Program-made: the position numbers and the translations under genes | Origin: Panagrolaimus kolymaensis | Lineage: Eukaryota > Nematoda > Chromadorea > Rhabditida > Panagrolaimidae | Direction: 5' to 3' | Assembly (NCBI GenBank): GCA_028622995.1 | Contig: JAJQJQ010000036.1 | Location: 744,001-808,000, forward strand | Length of the DNA: 64,000 bases | Notes under the pieces: generated by a model | The model's database searches: none | Seen by the model: only the letters and a program-made list of their open reading frames with translations | What the model was told of the DNA's origin: nothing | In this document: positions 25,168-37,632 of the stretch, in pieces | Layout: each line of letters opens with the position of its first letter | How positions within the stretch are numbered: position 1 is the stretch's first letter

Positions 25168-26775
25168 CACGGCGGTATAAAGTCAACGGTTCAAATGGAT
25201 TTGTAAATTTTGGTCGTTGGTGGTCGAAATGCCAAAAACAAAAGGAAAAGCAATAATTTGGTCAAAAAATGGCTGTTTTTTTGGAAATTTAATTATAATT
25301 CTCGATGGTTATTCAATATAAAAATATTGAAACTCTCACAGAATATGTAATCGAATATTGCGAACAATATGGTGTAAACAAATTTTCATAAAAAAATCTT
25401 TGAGCCGAAATCCTGACGTAAGAGTTTTGATCATTTTTACGTTACAAAAAGTGACTTTTTTTGCAACTTTTTTAGAATCAATTTTGTCTAAATTCATTAA
25501 GTTGCTTTAATTTTATTCTGTGACATTGAAAATCTATAATATTATCTTGCCTACAAATTGGTGTAATCAGTTTTTCCGAAGACAATCTTTTTACGAAAAT
25601 CCTGACGTAAGAGTTTTTTTCATGCATGATAACATAGCTTTTTTGACAAAGTCCCAAGGAAAACTATTTCATAAACACTAGTAAAAATTCAAAAATGGTC
25701 AAAAAACCATAAAATAAATACCCATTGAATTTTTGGTAACAATTGAACATTTTTTTGTTATACGAAATCATTCATCACAACCCCATGAAGCTTATAAAGT
25801 AGCAAACGATGATAAAAAAATGAATTTTCTCAAAATGAGGTATTTAATTTTAAAGTAGTCATTTCTAGACCTAATTTGGGTCGTAGAAACCGAATTTGAC
25901 AATAGTTACTAAGGTTGACAAGCTTAAAATGGAGTTATTGCATATCGAAAAATTTGCATATTTCAAAAATTCATAACTTGAAAACTAGCAAATGAAATGG
26001 ACCAATAGCTGTAAAATTCGGTTTCTACGACCCAAATTACGTCTAGAAATTATAAGTTTAAGCCGAATTCCAATATTTTAAAAATATTGATTTTTTTGAG
26101 TATCTTCTGTTACTATTGTGCTACTTTAGGAGCTTCAAGAGGTTGTCGTGCATGAGTTTGCTTTACAAAAAAATATTTAATTGTTACCAAAAAATCAAGG
26201 AATATTTATTTTATAGTTTCTTGACCATTTTCGATTTTTTTTTATTGATTTACAAATTACTTGTCCTTGGGTTTTCGTCAAAAAAGTTATGTTATCATGC
26301 ATCCCAAAAACTCTTATTAGAGGATTTTCGCAATTATTCAACCTTTTAAAAAACTGATTATGCCAGTTTGTAGCCAAGATTCGATTACATATTCGAGGGG
26401 ATTTTCAGCTTAATCAATCAAACTTAATGAATTTAGCCATAATTGTTTCTAAAAAAGTTGCAAAAAAAGTCACATTTTCTAACGTAAAAATGACCAAAAT
26501 GCTCAAAACTCTTACGGGAGGATTTCGGCTCGTTGATTTTTTTATGAAAATCTGGTTACACGATATTGTCCGCAATATTCGATTACATATTCTGTGAGAG
26601 TTTCAATATTTTTCGACTGAATATTCATAGAGAATTATAATTAAATATGCAAAAAAACAGCTATTTTTTACTAAAAAAATTACTTTTCCTTTGGTTTTTG
26701 GCATTTCGACCACCAACGACCAAAATTTACAAATCCATTTGAACCGAGCTTTTTCCATCAGCCTATACCGCCGTG
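25168..26775. mobile_element. 1.6-kb foldback (palindromic) element 1, diverged arms
   Basis: The left arm, starting CACGGCGGTATA at 25168, pairs with the inverse complement ending at 26775. Long stretches match along the whole length, for example GGTTCAAATGG...TTTGGTCGTTGGTGGTCG on the left and its complement near 26700-26750, and the ACTCTCACAGAATATGTAATCG block near 25335 and 26585. The arms meet near 25970, where GGGTCGTAGAAACCGAATTTGAC (25875-25900) and its complement (26014-26037) bracket the centre. Arm identity looks like about 75-85%, so the copy is old. TTTC flanks both ends and could be a 4-bp target duplication. No transposase frame is present. It is a non-autonomous element able to form a long hairpin RNA. 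Confidence 0.85.
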
Positions 26776-27255
26776 TTTCGCGAATCAAACAAATTTTTTA
26801 TATAAAATAAATTTTGGATAAAAAGCAGGCCTTAAAATTGAGAGTGAAAGGATCGCTTTTTCAATGTAAGGATACTTTTTTATCGAATTTTAGCAACAAC
26901 AAAAAAGAAGCGAAAAGTGTTTGTGGAAAAGCATATTTTCACAAAAGCAATAATTTTTAGTCAAGTCGAAGTCGCCGCCCGCTACTTTAAAATTAAAAAA
27001 AAGGCTGTTTTTTATTGGACACCGAGATCCAAAGAAATAAAGAAATAATAAAGAATTTTAGATACAAAAAATGCGAGAAACAAAAAATTAGGTGGAAATT
27101 AAAAACAAAAAAAGGTAAAATAAAATTACTGTATTTATAAAAAAACATTTTTGTTATTTGAGCAAATTGAAATATATTTTTTTTGCATCATCCTTTCGGG
27201 AAAAGAAAATTCACAGGGCTATAAGCAGCGTCCATAAAAATATGCAAATAAAAAA
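26776..27255. other. 3' flank of the transporter gene
   Basis: AT-rich spacer between the foldback element and the transporter stop codon. No gene was seen. Confidence 0.5.
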
Positions 27256-30200
27256 TTAAATAGAAAATGATGGGCATGTTAATTCTAAATCCCCATAACT
27301 TGATACATTCATATATGGTCCACAACAATGCCATGGTTGTTCAGAAATTAAATGATCTGTTGAATTAATTGTTGTTGTGGATGTTGGCCAATAACATGGA
27401 ACAATAAATGATGCACCTTGATGGAGGAGTTTTTCAATTGCCGAATATGTGGTAACACTTCCACAAATAATTGCAACCACTAAAAAATTTTATAAAAAAA
27501 TTTGATCCCGAAATGGAAATAAAAAAAAGCAAAATATAAAGAAAAGTAAAAAAGCAACCATCACCAAATTAATAAATTTGCATAAATTTTTTTGCTGCAC
27601 CATATTTAAGTAAATTAATTAATTAATTTTATGCAAATATTTACTCACCAATAACAGCAATATTTATAATTAATTTTAATGGAGGTGTATGATTTGCAAC
27701 CCTGGAATCACTAAGCGCATGTTTAGTAAAGAAATTTTTTGATAACCAAAGCCAAAAGCAAAAAAATACTTACCGTTTAGTTAATTCAATTAATCCAACA
27801 CTTTCTTCGCTATCATCATCACGTTTAGCTGCTTCATATTCAGATCCGGCATGAAGATATAAATTGAATAAGCATGGCATAATGGCAGATGTCAAAGCAA
27901 CAGAAGTGCCACCAATAAAATTAAGAATTGGATCAAAATCGGGAATGGTCAAACATGAAATTACAATAAGTAACATCATGGCTGCTCGATATAAGACTCG
28001 TTGAATACCAAATCCTAAAAATTTTAAGTTTTATAGAAAAGTTTGAATAAAAATTAATTTAATAAAGCCTCGACATGAACAATAATTTATTTTAGTTTTG
28101 AGTGTCAAAAATTTTATTCTAAAATCGTTATTTTGACGTTTAGAAATTTTATTTCTTGTTGCACCGAGTCTAAACACAAAACGTTTATTTTTTTTCCGGC
28201 GTATGACCTTTCTTGATATAAAAAGTTTTTCGTTTCGAGGGTTTTAAAGTTTTAATTCGAAACAAAAAAACTAACCATGTGGAAGTTTAAATTTATGTTC
28301 AACTTCTTGATTTAATGGATTAATAACGATTGTTAAAGTTAAAATACAATGAATGGCAATAAAAAAATTTGCGGCTTGTTGAATCCCAGTATTTTGAATT
28401 GAATTAATTATAGAACTTTTTAAACTATCTCCATAGGTGAAATATCCAAGATAGGTGATTGGAAGATAGAGGGCGAGGACAACTGAAAGTAAAAAAAAGT
28501 TCGGATAAAAGTTTTTTTTTCATAAATGTCGCGAAATTATTTTTCCTGACACAAAAATCTTGTGTCTCGCCATGAAAAACTTATTAAAAACTCACTTCCA
28601 AAAGCCAAAATTGCAGCTTTAGTAAAATTTCTTGGTTCTTTCATATCATGTTGAATGGTGGGAAAAACTCCATGTCCGCCAAATGCAAACATAAAAGTTC
28701 CAAGAGAAAGCAAAAAATGTTGAGTAGAAAATTCTGGATGGGTGGCTTCTTTCATACATGCATCAATATCTTCAATCGTTCCATAAAATATTAATGCCAC
28801 TGATAAAGAAGTTGTAATCATTGCTGTTACTACTGCCCATCTGTAAAAAAAAAGCACACGATAAAAGTTGAAAAAAAAAGTCAAAATTTTATTTCGGGTA
28901 AAAAGAACTTACTGAAAATCTGCTGGAGATTTTAATAATGTAATTGGTAAAAGCATAAGTGCAATAATAACAATCATTTTGCATGTACCTATATGATATC
29001 CAAATGCTCCAGCAACAATGTCATTTAAAATTTTTGCTGATAATGAAAGATAAACCATTGCAACGCCATAAAGCATGCAATTGAGTACCAAAGAAGTTAG
29101 GTATCTAAAAAAAATAGATAATTATGAAAACAGATTTTGGGAAGAAATAATTAATTTTGTTATAAAAATTTAAAGTTTTTATTATTAAAATAATGTTAGC
29201 TTTCGGAATTTTTTTTTTGTGGATAACTTAATTTTCTAAAGTTTTACTGCGAAAATTCTATTTTTTCTTTAATTCGCTTTGAGAAGCTTTAGTTTTTTTT
29301 CTCTCAAGATTCTTTATAATTAAAAAAAAGTAAATATGTATTTTTACCTCGCTCCTTTACCCATCGAACGATAAGCCATTTCAGGATAGGGTTTACGACA
29401 ATGTTCACGATATACCGGCCATTTAGCACACATGGTATTCCAATTTTCACCAAGTAAATGAGCGGTATAACAAAAAGCTGAAGCAATTAAAATAACTCCC
29501 AATGTTCCAGCTTCTTTGCCTGCTGTTAACATCGCAATCGGAAGAGTGACCACTCCACCACCAGCCATATCAGCTAAAAAAAATAATTAAAATTAATGGA
29601 GTTTATTTTTTTCAAAGTTTCATAAATTTAAATTGCTTTTTTAGAATAAAGTGTCTCAAAACAAAAATCTCAGAAAATTAAATTTTTGATTACATTTTTC
29701 AATTCTGTTTTTGGGATTTTTTGATAATAATTTTCTTGGATTTTGTTATAAAACAAAAATTTGAATTTTCTAATTTTTAAATGTTTGATTTTAAACTTTT
29801 TATTTTATTTATTTTGCCATTTTCCAAACATTTATTTTTTTTGTTGCACACACGTGATTTTTTATTTTTTGTTTCATTTTTTTGTTTAAACTTTTTCGAT
29901 GGCCTTTCTTTACTCTTTTTTTTTTCACTCGAGACAAAAGATTAATTGCTGCCATTATTGGGTTACCAATTGTTTTCTCCCCTTCCCTCTTTGCTTATGT
30001 CAAAAAAAAAGTGTTATAGGAAGATTTAACTTAAATATTTTTTTTGTTTTGTTTTTGGAGGACTATGCTTTAGTGTGTATTAGCTGACAAGATAATTTAT
30101 TTAATAGCCATCACAAAAAAAATTTCATAGAAAAGTGAAACAAAAAAAACTTTAAAACTCTTTAAGACCTTTTTAGTTTTTTTCTTAAAAACGTTTAAAA

Positions 30201-30525
30201 AAAATAATGTTTTCTTTTTGCGAAATATAAAAATGAAAGAAAAAGTTTTATGTGTTAGAGACCCCTCGGAAAAAATGCATTTTTCTTCTTAATAATTAAT
30301 TGAATGGTTTTTAAATTTATAAAAAAGCTACAAAGTTTTTTGAAGAATGGAAATTCTAATAAAAAGTTTTTTTGTTAAAATTACTGCTAAAAAAATTTAC
30401 ATACCAACTATAAATAATGCTGCGGTAATCCAATGTAATCCATGAGGTTTACCATAACTATATTCACTTCGAGGCAGCACATCATCCAATGGATTCATAG
30501 ATGCTTTAGATATTTTACTCGCCAT
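27256..30525 (-). CDS. AAAP-family (SLC36/32-like) amino-acid transporter
   Basis: Eight exons on the minus strand (30525-30405, 29573-29348, 29104-28913, 28840-28596, 28482-28276, 28014-27774, 27701-27649, 27479-27256) join in phase to about 502 residues. After a short hydrophilic N-terminus, TM1 carries the family signature (DMAGGGVVTLPIAMLTAG). Further TM segments include FMFAFGGHGVFPTIQHDM, the IVLALYLPITYLGYF segment, NPLNQEVEHKF, and a conserved late region with GGTSVALTSAIMPCLFNLYL. These are hallmarks of proton-coupled or vesicular amino-acid transporters (SLC36/SLC32-like) found at plasma or lysosomal membranes. The extended C-terminal tail contains several Cys and an N-glycosylation site. 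The long first intron (30404-29574) and a 5' acceptor at about 30596 show a spliced or trans-spliced leader. Substrate cannot be read from sequence. Confidence 0.9.
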
Positions 30526-30594
30526 AATTATTGGATTTTCTTTGATTTTTTCTTTAATTCGGGCAAAATTCAAAATACTCCTCTCTTTTTTTTG

Positions 30595-30598
30595 CCTG
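30595..30598 (-). promoter_or_regulatory. 5' UTR splice or trans-splice acceptor of the transporter
   Basis: On the minus strand TTTTTACAG|GC precedes the ATG by about 70 nt. It is a canonical acceptor with no coding exon required upstream, so it is either a 5' UTR intron or a spliced-leader addition site. Confidence 0.4.
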
Positions 30599-33500
30599 TA
30601 AAAATAAATCAATTTTTTAAATTTCAAAATTTTTATGAAAAAAGCAAATAAATAAAATAAAAAAAATCACGAAAAAATAATTCACGGAAATAAATACTTT
30701 TGTTTTGAAAAATGAGAGAAACAAGAAAATGGAAGGAAAAAATGCTGTTATTTTTCCTCCAAAAATGGGGGTGCTAACAAAAAAAGAAGCACAGACAGCA
30801 GAGAGCTTTCTATTTTCAATTCTTTCCATCAACATCAAATTCACCATCAACAATAGCAAGCATCAATTTCATTTTTTTCCCAGGACCATGCAAGGAAGAC
30901 AAAATAAAAATAACAAGGCTATGTTATTTTTTTAAAAATAGCTATCAACTAGCAAGCAAGCTCACTCACTGACTGCTGATGATGGAAAATACAATGGAAT
31001 AATAAAGATGGGGCAGAAGTGATGGAAGAAGAGAAAAGGAAGTTATGTATCTGCCACCAATCGCTGTTCGATAGAAAAAGGCAAATAACATGCTTTATGT
31101 TTGAAAACACTGATCAAAAAAAAGCAGCCGATCAAAAACAGAAAAAAGCAGCCGATCAAAAAAAAACAATGCGTTGCTTTCCTTATTCTTCCATTCTTTG
31201 GCCTGCCTGGACGTTGCTGCTGCTGCCACTGGCGACGAAGAAGCATTGTTGTTGTTGCAATATTATTTTTTCCTTCCTTCTTTCCTTACTTCTAGGCTCG
31301 CTGGTTGCTCTGGAAGAAGAAAAAAGAAAAAAAGCCTAAAACTAAAAGCAGCATGGAAAAAAAAGAAGCTGCATTATTGCCCGTCGTTTTCTGTTTCAAA
31401 AAAGAATAAAGATTCTTTCTCATCCTCAAAAACCTAAAAAATAAAATATATGTATGGCGACCGGACGACCTTCCTTAGTTTGGTTGGTTGGAGGCAGAGT
31501 TAATTGTCCGAAACAAACAAAACAAAAAAATGACGGATAAGAAAAATTAAAGAAAATGGCTTATATGGCATTTGAGTTTGAGAAATGAGTAAAAAAACTA
31601 ATGACGTGAAAGAAATAAGAAAAAAAAAGCAAGACAAATAATTGAGCTTTAAAATAGATGTCTTTTTTTTTCTCTTAAAATGGAGCAACAAAACACACAC
31701 ACAAAAATTTGTAATAAAAGTTCTAAAGTTAAAATTCAGAAACAAATAATTCACGATTTTTTTAGCAAAAAAAAGTTTAAAAACACAATTAAAAAAGTAT
31801 ATGAAAAAATCCAAATTTTAAAGAAAACTTTTAAAACCATTGAAAAATAATTCCCGTCTCAGTTTTATTTCTAAATAAATTCAAAGAGAAAAATAAAATA
31901 AAAGAATAAAAAATTACTTTTAAATTATATATTTGTTCTTTTTATATTTTTTTTCCAATAATTATAAGGACTTTAGGTTTTTATTAAAAGTAATTTTTTT
32001 TTGTTGCATAAAACTTTTTTCAATCAAAAAACTAAGAAAATCTCATTATTTTCAAATTAGTGCGACAGATAATTAAAAATTGTGTTTTAACGTCAAAGCC
32101 TCCAAATACATATGTACGTACATACTAAATCTAACACATACATATAAATAAAATCAATCGACAACAACACCATCGAAAAAAATGAACAGCTACGTACGTA
32201 TGTAAAAAAAGCTGTTGTTCAATCGAATGAGAATGAGGAGATAATTAAAATTGATAAATGTATATCTCTTTTTTTTATTCAATCAAAAATTGCATGAAAA
32301 CTCCTGAAAAAAAAAGTCTTAAACTCTTTCAATCAAAAAAATAAGCTAAAGCAATATTTCATTTCTCAAAGTTATCCCATTGAACAACACTGACTGCCAT
32401 GCTACATTTTTGCGTCGATTAAAAAAAAAGAGATAAAAGAAAAAAGCAACCCATCGCTCGATCTCCTTCATTTCCTTATTATTCTCTCTTCGATCAAAAG
32501 ACAAGAAAAAAAATTTAATGGAAGAAGAAAGCCATTTTGCAAGCAAATATCAAAAAATTCAAAAAGCATTGAACCAAGAAAAGGAAAAAAAGAAAGGAAG
32601 CGAAACGGGGAAGTTAAACCAATGGGATATTTTTAAAATCATATAATAAGTAACAACAAGTGGCATTTAAAATAGTTTTGATTGAAAAGGTTTTTAAAAA
32701 TAGATAAAACTGTTACATCAAGAAAGAAAAAAATGTTAACCTAGTGAAAGAATAACAAAGATTGATGATAGACGACAGAAAAAGTGATTATTTGGTGTAA
32801 TTATTATTTAAAATTATCGATGGGAAAACTTTAACCAAAAAATGGAACTTAAAATTTAAAAAGATATTTGTTATTTTTTTAGGTCAAAACATTGTGTTTT
32901 TTTAATTAAAAAATTGTTTTGTTTTTCTTTAAAAAAAATCTTTAAAAAAAGTGAATCCGATTCTGTAAAAAAAATTCCCGTGTAAAAAAGAATAATTTTT
33001 TAAAAGACTGATATTTTTTTAGAAGTCTCTATTCTATTTCCTTTTATTAAAAAAGTTATAGTTTTTTTATGATTCATAATTATGTGAGAAAACTATAAAA
33101 ATGTTAGCGTCTTTTTATTATTATAAAAAAATGTGCTTTAACGAAAATAGAAAATTTTAATAATAAAGAAAGTGATATAGTATCTATCATCCATTCTCGA
33201 AGAAAAAAATACAAAAATATATCTATTTTGTTTTTTTCATTGATCAAAGCTCAGAATGCGGAACTATATTTTTTTTCGCCGTTATTTTAAATTTTTCCTT
33301 GACTTTTAATCTTTACATCCACCACCTGCGAATATTTTTAATTTCCACGTGGAGCGAAAAAAATAAATTCTTTAAGCAACAAAATATTTTGTTTTAATTT
33401 TATTTTGCTCAGGCGCGCCATAAAAAAATAAATAAAATAACCATTTTTAGTTGAATCAAGCTGATGCAATCGTAATATTTTGAAAGAATGGAAATCAAAA

Positions 33501-35983
33501 AAAAAATTTGACATTTAAAAAATTTAAGAAAAAAAAGTAAAAATCTTTCTTTTTTTTTCAGAATAAAATGTCGAAAACATTCTTTTATTTTTTTTTGCAA
33601 AGAGATGAATTAAGGAGCAGCAGAGAAAGAAAAAAAGTGGAAGTTAATAATTATTGAAGGTTTCCACATTTAACTAAACATACATAAATTAAAAATATGG
33701 TAGCTGCTTTAAAGTTTCAAAATTTTTTTTGTTCATTCCATAAAAAATTTTGAATGATGAAAACCAATTATTTTTTCAACATTTTTTCTTTATCTTTTTT
33801 AAATCTCAAACTTTTCCGTTCCTTTTTTAGCGTCACTGGCATATCCGTGAAAAAAATGCCAAAAAAAGAGCCCACGTTTTTCCTTTATTCTGTTATCTAT
33901 TTTTTTTGGAAAATATTTCTCAAAGCTGTGGCGTAAAAAATGGGGAAAAAAGAAGCAAAAAAAACCGCGCATAAAAAAAAATTATAGTGTAAATTGAGAA
34001 GATTGTTGTTGTTGGGCAAAGAATTATTTATTCAACCTTTAAAAAAATAAAAAACAAACATACACCGAAAAAAAAATGGTATGGAATTTTATTTATGGCA
34101 AAATTAAAACAAAAAAAAGGAAAAAAAATGATGCCAGACAAAAACAACGCCAACCAACGAACGCGATGGAGAAAAACAAAAAAATTCTGATATATATTTT
34201 TGAATGAAAAAAAAAATATTTCGGAGAAAGTTAAAAATAAAAAATATTAAACAAAAAAAAAAATGGAAAAGGTTGAATCTTTAAAAGATATGTAAAACTC
34301 GTTGGTTGGTGATCAAAGATCCAAAAATAAAATAAATGGCGAAGCGATGGATGGGATGATCGTGAGTCGTCAGGAAATAGAAAAAATTCAAAGACGAATG
34401 AATTAAGAAATCAGAAATATTTTTAGAAGCTTTTCAACAAAATGAAAGCAACTAAAAATAGCAATGACAAAAAAGTGATAAAAAGAAGAATATTTTCTGG
34501 ACAATAAAGAAAATCAAACATGAATTTGAAGAAAGATAAAATACAATTTTGTTAATTTAAAATCGCCAAAAAAATTTAAAATTTTTTTGACATAATAAAA
34601 GTTTAAAAGAATTTTTAAATTTTCGCTATGAAAAAATGCGCAAACATTTATTAATTAATTAAAACCGGAAATCAAATCGCAAAATATTTATTGCCTTAAA
34701 TCACAGCCAACAACAAACAACGTCAATTATTTTACTTTGAAACAAAACCAACAAAAAAATGCGATTAAAAAAGTAAGTAAACCAACCACCCAACATTTAT
34801 TATTTTTATATCCATCATAATCTCATCCCCATCTTTTTCTTCTATCCGATCGCACACATACACGTGTTTAACATATGATTTATCTCTCTCAATTTTTTTC
34901 TTCCAAAAAAGTATAACCACCCTTCATATTTTTTTGTTTCATTGAGCTCTCTTTTATCCATCCACATAAGCAAGCAACAACAAATCCTCAAAGAACCAAC
35001 ATCAAAATCAAAAAAGAAATTTAAAAAGAAAAAATCAATCATTGACCAAAAACATTATTCCCCTACTTTTTTTCTTTTTCTTCTTCTTCGCCTCTTTCAT
35101 CTTTAAAAGACATCCACCAAACCAAAGACGACGACGACGACGATATGCATAACTTTTTTTATATCCACTGAAAAAAGAAAGAAAGAAAAAAAATCAAACC
35201 TCCTCCTCCCCTAAGGCAATGTCGTCGTCATCCAGCCAGTCGTCGTCACTAAAACAGAGTTTCTTTTTCTTTTTTATTTCTTAAAAAAAAGATCGACTGA
35301 CTGCAAAAATTTGCGCGGATACGCTATATTTTTTCCTCCTCAGTTTCGTTGATTTTGAGTTTTCATTTTTGATTTTTTTTAAATTATTTTTTCTTTTAAA
35401 ATTTAGAAAAAAATTAAATGAGACAATTTATTTTTGAAAAGCGATATTTCCTTTTTTTCGAATAGAAAAAAAACAAAATAAAAAGAAAGAAAAAAATGTG
35501 AGATTTAATAATGAATTTATATTTCCCGAAAAAAAATAACAAAACAAATATCCATAAACAAATAAAAGCTTCTTTTGCGGTTGCTGCTGCTTTTAATAAA
35601 AAAAAAGAGAGAAGAATATTTTTTGGGAGCGAAGAAGGCTTGCATCTTCATCATCATTTTTTTATGATGCTGCGAATTTATTATGAGGTTCAGAAACGGA
35701 AAAAATGGATATGCTCCGCATATGTGTGTGATGGGATGTTTGTGTGGGAGGAAGCAAAAAAAAAAAGAAGCTTTTTTTGGAATTTAAAAAAAATTGGGTT
35801 TATTAACAAAGAAAGAAAATAAAAAAGAAAAAAGAGATCAAGGCTATTATTTTTTTTAACACGCGACTTCAAAGCGGGCAGGTGTTTTTTTTAAATTTAT
35901 AATAATTTGATATTGCAAATAAATGAAAAAAGGTTATTAAAATATTCTAAATTTTTATAAGTGCACCTGGCTTTTTTGTTGCA
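30599..35983. other. long gene-poor AT-rich region
   Basis: Over 5 kb with no supported gene. It holds A/T homopolymer runs, a short tandem of GATCAAAAAA(A)AGCAGCC-like units at about 31110-31165, palindromic TACGTA sites near 32105-32210 and a GAC/GTC trinucleotide-rich patch at about 35110-35250. Less AT-rich patches near 30960-31280 and 35080-35260 may be regulatory. All frames are low-complexity Lys/Phe. Confidence 0.5.
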
Positions 35984-37632
35984 TTAAAACACGTTTTTTG
36001 AAAAAGTGAAGCTTGGTCTGGCACAGGCGCAAAAGATTTCCATTTCTGCTTATGAAACTTCATCCCTAGGGTCAATTTGGGCCAGAAATCACGAATTTCA
36101 ACTCCATTTGGCCGGATGATATGTTTAATATGGAGATATGGTCACTTTCGCGTTAGGACCCGAAATAATTTTTTAAGACCAATATATAAAAAAATTTATT
36201 CTATTTTCGTTTTTTCCACATAAAATTGAGTCTTTTTCGTATTGACCACAAAAATTGATGTCCATATAAATCCATCTATTCGGTTACATTAAAGTTAAAA
36301 ATATGTAAAAATTTACATAAATTGTCATTTATCTCGAAACTTTTGTATCGAGGGGAAACAAACGGCTTCCATATTCCGATTCTCCATGAAATTTTACTCC
36401 TAGGCGTGAAGGAATACTCAAAAACGGTCTAACCTCCGATATTCATTTGACTTCTTAAAGGTGCAAAACCTTGATAAACCATATATCGATTGTTATATGG
36501 AAACATATCGAATTTGATCAGTTTTTGGGAAAATGGAGTCAGAAACAATTAAAACAAATAAAATAAAAATTTTGGGTCACAATACAATCAATTTTTATCC
36601 CTGTGGATCTCAATGGATATGGCTATATAAACCATTAATTGTGTATTTGGTGTATTTGGTGACATGAAAAAAATCAAAATCTCAATAATCCACATTTTTG
36701 GATTAGTATCAGTTTTCCTACACTAATTTTGGGTCGTAGAATCCGAATTTGATAACAGTTTGTCAACATGTCAAGGTAATTTTTGAGTTATAAATTTTTG
36801 AAATATGCAAATTTTCACAATAAGTAAAACTTTTTTTTAAACTGATCAAACATAGAAAATGATATCAAATTCGGATTCTACGACCCAAAATTAGTGTAGA
36901 AAAAAATGATTCTAAGCAAAAAACCTGGATTTTGAAGATTTTTATTTTTTTATGACACCAAATACACCAAATATAACATTAATGGTGGATATAGCCATAT
37001 CCATGAGGAAGAAAATTGATTGTATTGTGACCCAAAATTTTTATTTTATTTGTTTTAATTGTTTCTGACTCCATTTTCCCAAAAACTGATCAAATTCGAT
37101 ATGTTTCCATATAACAATCGATATATGGTTTATCAAGGTTTTGCACCTTTAAGAAGTCAAATGAATATCGGAGGTTAGACCGTTTTTGAGTATTCCTTCA
37201 CGCCTAGGAGTAAAATTTCATGGAGAATCGGAATATGGAAGCCGTTTGTTTCCCCTCGATACAAAAGTTTCGAGATAAATGACAACTTATGTAAATTTTT
37301 ACATATTTTTAACTTTAATGTAACCGAATAGATGGATTTATATGGACATCAATTTTTGTGGTCAATACGAAAAAGACTCAATTTTATGTGGAAAAAACGA
37401 AAATAGAATAAATTTTTTTATATATTGGTCTTAAAAAATTATTTCGGGTCCTAACGCGAAAGTGACCATATCTCCATATTAAACATATCATCCGGCCAAA
37501 TGGAGTTGAAATTCATGATTTCTGGCCCAAATTGACCCTAGGGATGAAGTTTCATAAGCAGAAATGGAAATCTTTTGCGCCTGTGCCAGATCCAGCCCAA
37601 AAAGCTTCACTTTCTCAAAAAATGTGTTTTAA
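35984..37632. mobile_element. 1.65-kb near-perfect palindromic (foldback) element 2
   Basis: The left arm from AACACGTTTTTTGAAAAAG (35988) to about 36760 is repeated almost exactly, inverted, from about 36850 to 37628. Examples are AAAGATTTCCATTTCTGC (left near 36030) against its complement near 37560, and GACTCCATTTTCCC against GGGAAAATGGAGTC. Estimated arm identity is above 95%. The centre (about 36760-36850) holds GGGTCGTAGAATCCGAATTTGA and its inverse, the same core motif as in element 1. Both ends abut TTAA (35984-35987 and 37629-37632) next to AACAC/GTGTT, as expected for a TTAA-targeting (piggyBac-like) insertion, although TTAA is common here. No coding frame. Transcripts would form a ~750-bp dsRNA hairpin. 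Confidence 0.92.

Noticed and set aside
31019..31437. Overlapping frames in the less AT-rich patch upstream of the transporter
   Set aside because: Three frames are open at once with simple-repeat content, so no single coding signal is favoured.
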